Shown here piece by piece: positions 11,852-25,000 of a stretch of DNA of 64,000 nt. Origin of the DNA: Fasciola hepatica (lineage: Eukaryota; Platyhelminthes; Trematoda; Plagiorchiida; Fasciolidae); the NCBI GenBank assembly GCA_948099385.1, contig CANUEZ040000209.1, positions 1,798,001-1,862,000 on the forward strand, read 5' to 3'. The notes beneath the pieces were generated by a model. The model was given only the letters and a program-made list of their open reading frames with translations, was not told where the DNA came from and did not search any database. The stretch's first letter is position 1. Every line of letters begins with the position of its first letter. The translations under genes and the position numbers were made by a program.

Positions 11852-13120
11852 TCATGTAGTGTATATGTTGAACAAAGCGTTGAGACCCATATGGGATAGC
11901 CTTGTGATTTCGGTGTTCGACTGACATTCGTTCACCCCAACCCTTGTTCGTGTCCCCGTGTGGGCTCTGTCCATGTGCAATGCTCATGATTCCCTTAGCG
12001 GATCAAACAGCTGTACAGTGCTTCCATCATTTTCAATGGTCAGTTCAGTGTTCAAGCTGCATGGAGAATCATATTATACAAATCTACTCTGCTACTGCTC
12101 TATTGCTTTGCATGAGCAATCTGTGTGGATTGTTCATAAGGGAATGCCTTGGTTTTACTGAGGCCCATAAATAGAGAAGTGATGGAACATAGGATTGGAT
12201 CGGTGTGCGAGAATTTGGTTGTTACCGTTCAAAGCGAAAGCGAAAGCCGAAGCCAATTTGGGGATTGTGCTATATCATGTATTGTATATGTTGAACAAAG
12301 CGTTGAGACCCATATCGGATAGCTTTGTGGTTTGGGTGTTCGACTGACATTCGTTCACCCCAACCCTTGTTCGTGTCCCCGTGTGGGCTCTGTCCATGTG
12401 CAATGCTCATGATTCCCTTAGCGGATCAAACAGCTGTACAGTGCTTCCATCATTTGCAATGGTCAGTTCAGTGTTCAAGCTGCATGGAGAATCATATTAT
12501 ACAAATCTACTCTGCTACTGCTCTATTGCATTGTGTGAGCAATCTGTGTGGATTGTTCATAAGGGAATGCCTTTGTTTTACTTAGGCCCATAAATAGAGA
12601 AGTGATGGAACATAGGATTGGATCGGTGTGCAAGAATTTGGTTGTTACCGTTGAAAGCGAAAGCGAAAGCCGAAGCCAATTTGGGGATTGTGCTATATCA
12701 TGTATTGTATATGTTGAACAAAGCGTTGAGACCCATATCGGATAGCCTTGCGGTTTGCGTGTTCGACTGACATTCGTTCACCCCAACCCTTGTTCGTGTC
12801 CCCGTGTGGGCTCTGTCCATGTGCAATGCTCATGATTCCCTTAGCGGATCAAACAGCTGTACAGTGCTTCCATCATTTTCAATGGTCAGTTCAGTGTTCA
12901 AGCTGCATGGAGAATCATATTATACAAATCTACTCTGCAACTGCTCTATTGCACTTTGTGAGCAATCTGTGTAGATTGTTCATAAGGGAATGCCTTTGTT
13001 TTACTTAGGCCCATAAATAGAGAAATGATGGAACATAGGATTGGATCGGTGTGCGAGAATTTGGTTGTTACCGTTCAAAGCGAAAGCGAAAGCCGAAGCC
13101 AATTTGGGGATTGTGCTATA
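11852..13120. repeat. Three-monomer segment, left copy (nine-monomer spacing)
   Basis: Three consecutive units (starts 11852, 12275, 12698) correspond to those at 15662, 16085 and 16510, offset 3810-3812 bp, which is nine monomers. Shared marks include ACTGAGGCCC near 12160 and 15970, GGATAGCTTTG in the second unit, and GTTTGCGTG near 12754 and 16566. The copies also differ at several sites (for example CTTAGCGG versus CGTAGCGG), so the duplication is not the newest in the window. Confidence 0.75.
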
Positions 13121-15661
13121 TCATGTATTGTATATGTTGAACAAAGCGTTGAGACCCATATCGGATAGCCTTGTGGTTTGGGTGTTCGACTGACATTCGT
13201 TCACCCCAACCCTTGTTCGTGTCCCCGTGTGGGCTCTGTCCATGTGCAATGCTCATGATTCCCTTAGCGGATCAAACAGCTGTACAGTGCTTCCATAATT
13301 TTCAATGGTCAGTTCAGTGTTCAAGCTGCATGGAGAATCATATTATACAAATCTACTCTGCTACTGCTCTATTGCATTGTATGAGCAATCTGTGTGGGGA
13401 TTGTTCATAAGGGAATGCCTTGGTTTTACTTAGGCCCATAAATAGAGAAGTGATGGAACATAGGAATGGATCGGTGTGCGAGAATTTGGTTGTTACCGTT
13501 CAAAGCAAAAGCGAAAGCCGAGGCCAATTTGGGGATTGTGCTATATCATGTATTGTATATGTTGAACAAAGCGTTGAGACCCATATGGGATAGCCTTGTG
13601 CTTTGGGTGTTCGACTGACAATCGTTCACCCCAACCCTTGTTCGTGTCCCGTGTGGGCTCTGTCCATGTGCAATGCTCATGATTCCCTTAGCGGATCAAA
13701 CAGCTGTACAGTGCTTCCATCATTTTCAATGGTCAGTTCAGTGTTCAAGCTGCATGGAGAATCATATTATACAAATCTACTCTGCTACTGCTCTATTGCA
13801 TTGTGTGAGCAATCTGTGTGGATTGTTCATAAGGGAATGCCTTTGTTTTACTTAGGCCCATAAATAGAGAAGTGATGGAACATAGGATTGGATCGGTGTG
13901 CGAGAATTTGGTTGTTACCGTTGAAAGCGAAAGCGAAAGCCGAAGCCAATTTGGGGATTGTGCTATATCATGTATTGTATATGTTGAACAAAGCGTTGAG
14001 ACCCATATCGGATAGCCTTGTGGTTTGGGTGTTCGACTGACATTCGTTCACCCCAACCCTTGTTCGTGTCCCCGTGTGGGCTCTGTCCATGTGCAATGCT
14101 CATGATTCCCGTAGCGGATCAAACAGCTGTACAGTGCTTCCATCATTTTCAATGGTCAGTTCAGTGTTCAAGCTGCATGGAGAATCATATTATACAAATC
14201 TACTCTGCTACTGCTCTATTGCTTTGTGTGAGCAATCTGTGTGGGGATTGTTCATAAAGGAATGCCTTGGTTTTACTTAGGCCCATAAATAGAGAAGTGA
14301 TGGAACATAGGATTGGATCGGTGTGCGAGAATTTGGTTGTTACCGTTCAAAGCGAAAGCGAAAGCCGAAGCCAATTTAGGGATTGTGCTATATCATGTAT
14401 TGTATATGTTGAACAAAGCGTTGAGACCCATATCGGATAGCCTTGTGGTTTGGGTGTTCGACTGACATTCGTTCACACCAACCCTTGTTCTTGTCCCGTG
14501 AGGGCTCTGTCCATGTGCAATGCTCATGATTCCCTTAGCGGATAAAACAGCTGTACAGTGCTTCCATAATTTTCAATGGTCAGTTCAGTGTTCAAGCTGC
14601 ATGGAGAATCATATTATACAAATCTACTCTGCGACTGCTCTATTGCATTGTATGAGCAATCTGTGTGGGGATTGTTCATAAGGGAATGCCTTGGTTTTAC
14701 TTAGGCCCATAAATAGAGAAGTGATGGAACGTAGGATTGGATCGGTGTGCGAGAATTTGGTTGTTACCGTTCAAAGCGAAAGCGAAAGCCGAAGCCAATT
14801 AGGCGATTGTGCTATATCATGTATTGTGTATGTTGAACAAAGCGTTGAGACCCATATCGGATAGCCTTGTGGTTTGGGTGTTCGACTGACATTCGTTCAC
14901 ACCAACCCTTGTTCGTGTCCCGTGAGGGCTCTGTCCATGTGCAATGCTCATGATTCCCTTAGCGGATAAAACAGCTGTACAGTGCTTCCATAATTTTCAA
15001 TGGTCAGTTCAGTGTTCAAGCTGCATGGAGAATCATATTATACAAATCTACTCTGCTACTGCTCTATTGCATTGTGTGAGCAATCTGTGTAGATTGTTCA
15101 TAAGGGAATGCCTTGGTTTTACTTAGGCCCATAAATAGAGAAGTGATGGAACGTAGGATTGGATCGGTGTGCGAGAATTTGGTTGTTACCGTTCAAAGCG
15201 AAAGCGAAAGCCGAAGCCAATTTGGGGATTGTGCTATATCATGTAGTGTATATGTTGAACAAAGCTTTCAGAGCCATATCGGATAGCCATGTGGTTTGGG
15301 TGTTCGACTGACATTCGTTCACCCCAACCCTTGTTCGTGTCCCCGTGTGGGCTCTGTCCATGTGCAATGCTCATGATTCCCTTAGCGGATCAAACAGCTG
15401 TACAGTGCTTCCATCATTTTCAATGGTCAGTTCAGTGTTCAAGCTGCATGGAGAATCATATTATACAAATCTACTCTGCTACTGCTCTATTGCATTGTGT
15501 GAGCAATCTGTGTAGATTGTTCATAAGGGAATGCCTCGGTTTTACTTAGGCCCATAAATAGAGAAGTGATGGAACATAGGATTGGATCGGTGTGCGAGAA
15601 TTTGGTTGGTACCGTTCAAAGCGAAAGCGAAAGCCGAAGCCAGTTTGGGGATTGTGCCATA

Positions 15662-16932
15662 TCATGTAGTGTATATGTTGAACAAAGCGTTGAGACCCAT
15701 ATGGGATAGCCTTGTGATTTCGGTGTTCGACTGACATTCGTTCACCCCAACCCTTGTTCGTGTCCCCGTGTGGGCTCTGTCCATGTGCAATGCTCATGAT
15801 TCCCGTAGCGGATCAAACAGCTGTACAGTGCTTCCATCATTTTCAATGGTCAGTTCAGTGTTCAAGCTGCATGGAGAATCATATTATACAAATCTACTCT
15901 GCTACTGCTTTATTGCTTTGCATGAGCAATCTGTGTGGATTGTTCATAAGGGAATGCCTTTGTTTTACTGAGGCCCATAAATAGAGAAGTGATGGAACAT
16001 AGGATTGGATCGGTGTGCGAGAATTTGGTTGTTACCGTTCAAAGCGAAAGCGAAAGCCGAAGCCAATTTGGGGATTGTGCTATATCATGTATTGTATATG
16101 TTGAACAAAGCGTTGAGACCCATATCGGATAGCTTTGTGGTTTGGGTGTTCGACTGACATTCGTTCACCCCAACCCTTGTTCGTGTCCCCGTGTGGGCTC
16201 TGTCCATGTGCAATGCTCATGATTCCCTTAGCGGATCAAACAGCTGTACAGTGCTTCCATCATTTTCAATGGTCAGTTCAGTGTTCAAGCTGCATGGAGA
16301 ATCATATTATACAAATCTACTCTGCTACTGCTCTATTGCTTTGTGTGAGCAATCTGTGTGGGGATTGTTCATAGGGGAATGCCTTCGTTTTACTTGGGCC
16401 CATAAATAGAGAAGTGATGGAACATAGGATTGGATCGGTGTGCGAGAATTTGGTTGTTACCGTTCAAAGCGAAAGCGAAAGCCGAAGCCAATTTGGGGAT
16501 TGTGCTATATCATGTATTGTATATGTTGAACAAAGCGTTGAGACCCATATCGGATAGCCTTGTGGTTTGCGTGTTCGACTGACATTCGTTCACCCCAACC
16601 CTTGTTCGTGTCCCCGTGTGGGCTCTGTCCATGTGCAATGCTCATGATTCCCTTAGCGGATCAAACAGCTGTACAGTGCTTCCATCATTTTCAATGGTCA
16701 GTTCAGTGTTCAAGCTGCATGGAGAATCATATTATACAAATCTACTCTGCTACTGCTCTACTGCATTGCATGAGCAATCTGTGTAGATTGTTCATAAGGG
16801 AATGTCTTTGTTTTACTTAGGCCCATAAATAGAGAAATGATGGAACATAGGATTGGATCGGTGTGCGAGAATTTGGTTGTTACCGTTCAAAGCGAAAGCG
16901 AAAGCCGAAGCCAATTTGGGGATTGTGCTATA
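15662..16932. repeat. Three-monomer segment, right copy
   Basis: This is the partner of the segment at 11852-13120 and shares its diagnostic variants in the same order. Private changes include TGCTTTATTGC near 15907, CATAGGGGAATG near 16370 and CTTGGGCCC near 16394. Similarity fades in the next unit, so the duplicated block probably ends near 16932. Confidence 0.75.
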
Positions 16933-19476
16933 TCATGTATTGTATATGTTGAACAAAGCGTTGAGACCCATATGGGAGAGCTTTGTGGTTTGGGTGTTCG
17001 ACTGACATTCGTTCACTCCAACCCTTGTTCGTGTCCCCGTGTGGGCTCTGTCCATGTGCAATGCTCATGATTCCCTTAGCGGATCAAACAGCTGTACAGT
17101 GCTTCCATAATTTTCAATGGTCAGTTCAGTGTTCAAGCTGCATGGAGAATCATATTATACAAATCTACTCTGCTACTGCTCTATTGCACTGTGTGAGCAA
17201 TCTGTGTAGATTGTTCATAAGGGAATGCCTTTGTTTTACTTAGGCCCATAAATAGAGAAATGATGGAACATAGGATTGGATCGGTGTGCGAGAATTTGGT
17301 TGTTACCGTTCAAAGCGAAAGCGAAAGCCGAAGCCAATTTGGGGATTGTGCTATATCATGTATTGTATATGTTGAACAAAGCGTTGAGACCCATATCGGA
17401 TAGCTTTGTGGTTTGGGTGTTCGACTGACATTCGTTCACCCCAACCCTTGTTCGTGTCCCCGTGTGGGCTCTGTCCATGTGCAATGCTCATGATTCCCTT
17501 AGCGGATCAAACAGCTGTACAGTGCTTCCATCATTTTCAATGGTCAGTTCAGTGTTCAAGCTGCATGGAGAATCATATTATACAAATCTACTCTGCTACT
17601 GCTCTATTGCATTGTATGAGCAATCTGTGTGGCGATGGTTCATAAAGAATTGCCTTGGTTTTACATAGGCCCATAAATAGAGAAGTGATGGAACATAGGA
17701 TTGGATCGGTGTGCGAGAATTTGGTTGTTACCGTTCAAAGCGAAAGCGAAAGCCGAAGCCAGTTTGGAGATTGTGCTATATCATGTATTGTATATGTTGA
17801 ACAAAGCGTTGAGACCCATATGGGATAGCCTTGTGATTTCGGTGTTCGACTGACATTCGTTCACCCCAACCCTTGTTCGTGTCCCCGTGTGGGCTCTGTC
17901 CATGTGCAATGCTCATGATTCCCTTAGCGGATCAAACAGCTGTACAGTGCTTCCATCATTTTCAATGGTCAGTTCAGTGTTCAAGCTGCATGGAGAATCA
18001 TATTATACAAATCTACTCTGCTACTGCTCTATTGCATTGTATGAGCAATCTGTGTGGCGATGGTTCACAAAGAATTGCCTTGGTTTTACTTAGGCCCATA
18101 AATAGAGAAGTGATGGAACATCGGATTGGATCGGTGTGCGAGAATTTGGTTGTTACCGTTCAAAGCGAAAGCGAAAGCCGAGGCCAATTTGGGGATTGTG
18201 CTATTTCATGTAGTGTATATGTTGAACAAAGCTTTCAGACCCATATCGGATAGCCTTGTGGTTTGGGTGTTCGACTGACATTCGTTCACCCCAACCCTTG
18301 TTCGTGTCCCCGTGTGGGCTCTCTCCATGTGCAATGCTCATGATTCCCTTAGCGGATCAAACAGCTGTACAGTGCTTCCATCATTTTCAATGGTCAGTTC
18401 AGTGTTCAAGCTGCATGGAGAATCATATTATACAAATCTACTCTGCTACTGCTCTATTGCATTGTATGAGCAATCTGTGTGGGGATTGTTCATCATGGAA
18501 TGCCTTGGTTTTACTTAGGCCCATAAATAGAGAAGTGATGGAACATAGGATTGGATCGGTGTGCGAGAATTTGGTTGTTACCGTTCAAAGCGAAAGCGAA
18601 AGCCGAAGCCAATTTGGGGATTGTGCCATATCATGTATTGTATATGTTCCACAAAGCGTTGAGACCCATATCGGATAGCTTTGTGGTTTGGGTGTTCGAC
18701 TGACATTCGTTCACCCCAACCCTTGTTCGTGTCCCCGTGTGGACTCTGTCCATGTGCAATGCTCATGATTCCCTTAGCGGATCAAACAGCTGTACAGTGC
18801 TTCCATCATTTTCAATGGTCAGTTCAGTGTTCAAGCTGCATGGCGAATCATATTATACAAATCTACTCTGCTACTGCTCTATTGCATTGTGTGAGCAATC
18901 TGTGTGGATTGTTCATAAGGGAATGCCTTGGTTTTACTGAGGCCCATAAATAGAGAAGTGATGGGACATAGGATTGTATCGCTGTGCGAGAATTTGGTTG
19001 TTACCGTTCAAAGCGAAAGCGGAAGCCGAAGCCAATTTAGGGATTGTGCTATATCATGTATTGTGTATGTTGAACAAAGCGTTGAGACCCATATCGGATA
19101 GCTTTGTGGTTTGGGTGTTCGACTGAGAATCGTTCACCCCAACCCTTGTTCGTGTCTCCGTGTGGGCTCTGTCCATGTGCAATGCTCATGATTCCCTTAG
19201 CGGATCAAACAGCTGTACAGTGCTTCCATAATTTTCAATGGTCAGTTCAGTGTTCAAGCTGCATGGAGAATCATATTATACAAATCTACTCTGCTACTGC
19301 TCTATTGCTTTGCATGAGCAATCTGTGTGGATTGTTCATAAAGGAATGCCTTGGTTTTACTTAGGCCCATAAATAGAGAAGTGATGGAACGTAGGATTGG
19401 ATCGGTGTGCGAGAATTTGGTTGTTACCGTTCAAAGCGAAAGCGAAAGCCGAAGCCAGGTTGGGGATTGTGCTATA

Positions 19477-22014
19477 TCATGTATTGTATATGTTGAACAA
19501 AGCGTTGAGACCCATATCGGATAGCTTTGTGGTTTGGGTGTTCGACTGACATTCGTTCACCCCAACCCTTGTTCGTGTCCCCGTGTGGGCTCTGTCCATG
19601 TGCAATGCTCATGATTCCCTTAGCGGATCAAACAGCTGTACAGTGCTTCCATCATTTTCAATGGTCAGTTCAGTGTTCAAGCTGCATGGAGAATCATATT
19701 ATACAAATCTACTCTGCTACTGCTCTATTGCATTGTGTGAGCAATCTGTGTAGATTGTTCATAAGGGAATGCCTTGGTTTTACTTAGGCCCATAAATAGA
19801 GAAGTGATGGAACATAGGATTGGATCGGTGTGCGAGAATTTGGTTGTTACCGTTCAAAGCGAAAGCGAAAGCCGAAGCCAATTTGGGGATTGTGCTATAT
19901 CATGTATTGTATATGTTGAACAAAGCGTTGAGACCCATATCGGATAGCTTTGTGGTTTGGGTGTTCGACTGACAATCGTTCACCCCAACCCTTGTTCGTG
20001 TCCCCGTGTGGGCTCTGTCCATGTGCAATGCTCATGATTCCCTTAGCGGATCAAACAGCTGTACAGTGCTTCCATAATTTTCAATGGTCAGTTCAGTGTT
20101 CAAGCTGCATGGAGAATCATATTATACAAATCTACTCTGCTACTGCTCTATTGCTTTGCATGAGCAATCTGTGTGGATTGTTCATAAAGGAATGCCTTGG
20201 TTTTACTTAGGCCCATAAATAGAGGAGTGATGGAACATAGGATTGGATCGGTGTGCGAGAATTGGGTTGTTACCGTTCAAAGCGAAAGCGAATGCAGAAG
20301 CCAATTTAGGGATTGTGCTATATCATGTATTGTATATGTTGAACAAAGCGTTGAGACCCATATCGGATAGCCTTGTGGTTTGGGTGTTCGACTGACATTC
20401 GTTCACCCCAACCCTTGTTCGTGTCCCCGTGTGGGCTCTGTCCATGTGCAATGCTCATGATTCCCTTAGCGGATCAAACAGCTGTACAGTGCTTCCATAA
20501 TTTTCAATGGTCAGTTCAGTGTTCAAGCTGCATGGAGAATCATATTATACAAATCTACTCTGCTACTGCTCTATTGCTTTGCATGAGCAATCTGTGTGGA
20601 TTGTTCATAAAGGAATGCCTTGGTTTTACTTAGGCCCATAAATAGAGAAGTGATGGAACATAGGATTGGATCGGTGTGCGAGAATTTGGTTGTTACCGTT
20701 CAAAGCGAAAGCGAAAGCCGAAGCCAGGTTGGGGATTGTGCTATATCATGTATTGTATATGTTGAACAAAGCGTTGAGACCCATATCGGATAGCTTTGTG
20801 GTTTGGGTGTTCGACTGACATTCGTTCACCCCAACCCTTGTTCGTGTCCCCGTGTGGGCTCTGTCCATGTGCAATGCTCATGATTCCCTTAGCGGATCAA
20901 ACAGCTGTACAGTGCTTCCATAATTTTCAATGGTCAGTTCAGTGTTCAAGCTGCATGGAGAATCATATTATACAAATCTACTCTGCTACTGCTCTATTGC
21001 ATTGTGTGAGCAATCTGTGTAGATTGTTCATAAGGGAATGCCTTGGTTTTACTTAGGCCCATAAATAGAGAAGTGATGGAACATAGGATTGGATCGGTGT
21101 GCGAGAATTTGGTTGTTACCGTTCAAAGCGAAAGCGAAAGCCGAAGCCAATTTGGGGATTGTGCTATATCATGTATTGTATATGTTGAACAAAGCGTTGA
21201 GACCCATATCGGATAGCTTTGTGGTTTGGGTGTTCGACTGACAATCGTTCACCCCAACCCTTGTTCGTGTCCCCGTGTGGGCTCTGTCCATGTGCAATGC
21301 TCATGATTCCCTTAGCGGATCAAACAGCTGTACAGTGCTTCCATAATTTTCAATGGTCAGTTCAGTGTTCAAGCTGCATGGAGAATCATATTATACAAAT
21401 CTACTCTGCTACTGCTCTATTGCTTTGCATGAGCAATCTGTGTGGATTGTTCATAAAGGAATGCCTTTGTTTTACTTAGGCCCATAAATAGAGGAGTGAT
21501 GGAACATAGGATTGGATCGGTGTGCGAGAATTGGGTTGTTACCGTTCAAAGCGAAAGCGAATGCAGAAGCCAATTTAGGGATTGTGCTATATCATGTATT
21601 GTATATGTTGAACAAAGCGTTGAGACCCATATCGGATAGCCTTGTGGTTTGGGTGTTCGACTGACATTCGTTCACCCCAACCCTTGTTCGTGTCCCCGTG
21701 TGGGCTCTGTCCATGTGCAATGCTCATGATTCCCTTAGCGGATCAAACAGCTGTACAGTGCTTCCATAATTTTCAATGGTCAGTTCAGTGTTCAAGCTGC
21801 ATGGAGAATCATATTATACAAATCTACTCTGCTACTGCTCTATTGCATTGCAAGAGCAATCTGTGTAGATTGTTCATAAGGGAATGCCTTGGTTTTACTT
21901 AGGCCCATAAATAGAGAAGTGATGGAACATAGGATTGGATCGGTGTGCGAGAATTTGGTTGTTACCGTTCAAAGCGAAAGCGAAAGCCGAAGCCAATTTG
22001 GGGATTGTGCTTTA
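19477..22014. repeat. Three-monomer higher-order repeat, two tandem copies of 1269 bp
   Basis: Units 19477, 19900 and 20323 are matched by 20746, 21169 and 21592 at exactly 1269 bp. The clearest shared marks are AGAGGAGTG, GAATTGGGTTG and GAATGCAGAAGCC followed by TTTAGGG, near 20222-20310 and 21491-21579. The CAGGTTGGGG that precedes each copy (near 19458 and 20727) suggests the true copy edge lies a little upstream. The third unit of copy two changes past its midpoint, to GCAAGAGC and GTGTAGATTG, so it is a junction or converted unit. Confidence 0.85.
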
Positions 22015-25000
22015 TCATGTATTTTATATGTTCCACAAAGCGTTGAGACCCATATCGGATAGCTTTGTGGTTTGGGTGTTCGACTGACATTCGTTCACCC
22101 CAACCCTTGTTCGTGTCCCCGTGTGGGCTCTGTCCATGTGCAATGCTCATGATTCCCTTAGCGGATCAAACAGCTGTACAGTGCTTCCATCATTTTCAAT
22201 GGTCAGTTCAGTGTTCAAGCTGCATGGAGAATCATATTATACAAATCTACTCTGCCACTGCTCTATTGCATTGTGTGAGCAATCTGTGTGGATTGTTCAT
22301 AAGGGAATGCCTTGGTTTTACTTAGGCCCATAAATAGAGAAGTGATGGAACATAGGATTGGATCGGTGTGCGAGAATTTGGTTGTTACCGTTCAAAGCGA
22401 AAGCGAAAGCCGAAGCCAATTTGGGGATTGTGCCATATCGTGTATTGAATATGTTCCACAAAGCGTTGAGACCCATATCGGATAGCTTTGTGGTTTGGGT
22501 GTTCGACTGACATTCGTTCACCCCAACCCTTGTTCGTGTCCCCGTGTGGGCTCTGTCCATGTGCAATGCTCATGATTCCCTTAGCGGATCAAACAGCTGT
22601 ACAGTGCTTCCATAATTTTCAATGGTCAGTTCAGTGTTCAAGCTGCATGGAGAATCATATTATACAAATCTACTCTGCCACTGCTCTATTGCATTGTGTG
22701 AGCAATCTGTGTGGATTGTTCATAAGGGAATGCCTTGGTTTTACTTAGGCCCATAAATAGAGAAGTGATGGAACATAGGATTGGATCGGTGTGCGAGAAT
22801 TTGGTTGTTACCGTTCAAAGCGAAAGCGAAAGCCGAAGCCAATTTGGGGATTGTGCTATATCATGTAGTGTATATGTTGAACAAAGCGTTGAGACCCATA
22901 TGGGATAGCCTTGTGGTTTGGGTGTTCGACTGACATTCGTTCACCCCAACCCTTGTTCGTGTCCCCGTGTGGGCTCTGTCCATGTGCAATGCTCATGATT
23001 CCCTTAGCGGATCAAACAGCTGTACAGTGCTTCCATCATTTTCAATGGTCAGTTCAGTGTTCAAGCTGCATGGAGAATCATATTATACAAATCTACTCTG
23101 CTACTGCTCTATTGCATTGCATGAGCAATCTGTGTAGATTGTTCATAAGGGAATGCCTTTGTTTTACTTAGGCCCATAAATAGAGAAGTGATGGAACATA
23201 GGATTGGATCGGTGTGCGAGAATTTGGTTGTTACCGTTCAAAGCGAAAGCGAAAGCCGAAGCCAGTTTGGGGATTGTGCCATATCATGTATTGTATATGT
23301 TCCACAAAGCTTTGAGACCCATATCGGATAGCTTTGTGGTTTGGGTGTTCGACTGACATTCGTTCACCCCAACCCTTGTTCGTGTCCCCGTGTGGGCTCT
23401 GTCCATGTGCAATGCTCATGATTCCATTAGCGGATCAAACAGCTGTACAGTGCTTCCATAATTTTCAATGGTCAGTTCAGTGTTCAAGCTGCATGGAGAA
23501 TCATAATATACAAATCTACTCTGCTACTGCTCTATTGCTTTGCATGAGCAATCTGTGTGGATTGTTCATAAAGGAATGCCTTGGTTTTACTTAGGCCCAT
23601 AAATAGAGAAGTGATGGAACATAGGATTGGATCGGTGTGCGAGAATTTGGTTGTGACCGTTCAAAGCGAAAGCGAAAGCCGAAGCCAATTTGGGGATTGT
23701 GCTATATCATGTATTGTATATGTTGAACAAAGCGTTGAGACCCATATCGGATAGCTTTGTGGTTTGGGTGTTCGACTGACATTCGTTCACCCCAACCCTT
23801 GTTCGTGTCCCCGTGTGGGCTCTGTTCATGTGCAATGCTCATGATTCCCTTAGCGGATCAAACAGCTGTACAGTGCTTCCATAATTTTCAATGGTCAGTT
23901 CAGTGTTCAAGCTGCATGGAGAATCATATTATACAGATCTACTCTGCTACTGCTCTATTGCATTGCATGAGCAATCTGTGTAGATTGTTCATAAGGGAAT
24001 GCCTTTGTTTTACTTAGGCCCATAAATAAAGAAGTGATGGAACATAGGATTGGATCGGTGTGCGAGAATTTGGTTGTTACCGTTCAAAGCGAAAGCGAAA
24101 GCCGAAGCCAATTTCGGGATTGTGCTATATCATGTATTGTATATGTTGAACAAAGCGTTGAGACCCATATCGGATAGCTTTGTGGTTTGGGTGTTCGACT
24201 GACATTCGTTCACCCCAACCCTTGTTCGTGTCTCCGTGTGGGCTCTGTCCATGTGCAATGCTCATGATTCCCTTAGCGGATCAAACAGCTGTACAGTGCT
24301 TCCATAATTTTCAATGGTCAGTTCAGTGTTCAAGCTGCATGGAGAATCATATTATACAAATCTACTCTGCTACTGCTCTATTGCATTGTGTGAGCAATCT
24401 GTGTGGGGATTGTTCATAAGGGATTACCTTGGTTTTACTTAGGCCCATAAATAGAGAAGTGATGGAACATAGGATTGGATCGGTGTGCGAGAATTGGGTT
24501 GTTACCGTTCAAAGCGAAAGCGAAAGCCGAAGCCAATTTGGGGATTGTGCTATATCATGTATTGTATATGTTGAACAAAGCGTTGAGACCCATATTGGTT
24601 AGCCTTGTGGTTTGGGTGTTCAACTGTCAATCACTCACCCCAACCCTTGTTCGTGTCCCCGTGTGGGCTCTGTCCATGTGCAATGCTCATGATTCCCTTA
24701 GCGGATCAAACAGCTGTACAGTGCTTCCATAATTTTCAATGGTCAGTTCAGTGTTCAAGCTGCATGGAGAATCATATTATACAAATCTGATCTTCCACTG
24801 CTCTATTGCGTTGTATGATCAATCTGTGTGGATTGTTCATAAGGGAATGCCTTGGTTTTACTTAGGCCCATAAATAGAGAAGTGATGGAACATAGGATTG
24901 GATCGGTGTGCGAGAATTGGGTTGTTACCGTTCAAAGCGAAAGCGAAAGCCGAAGCCAATTTGGGGATTGTGCCATATCATGTATTGTATATGTTGAACG

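Larger units (their letters stand above)
10158..19476. repeat. 22 monomers with a recurring r-s dimer
   Basis: The r subtype has GTGCCATATCATGTAG, GATTTCGG, GCTTTGCATGAGC and often ACTGAGGCCC in place of ACTTAGGCCC. It is followed by an s unit with GGATAGCTTTGTGG. r units start at 10158, 11429, 11852 and 15662, and r-s pairs at 10158, 11852 and 15662. Around them lie units with GTGTAGATTG, units with the extra GG, and a pair near 14.4-15.1 kb sharing TTCACACCAACCC. No gene or other element is seen. Confidence 0.85.
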
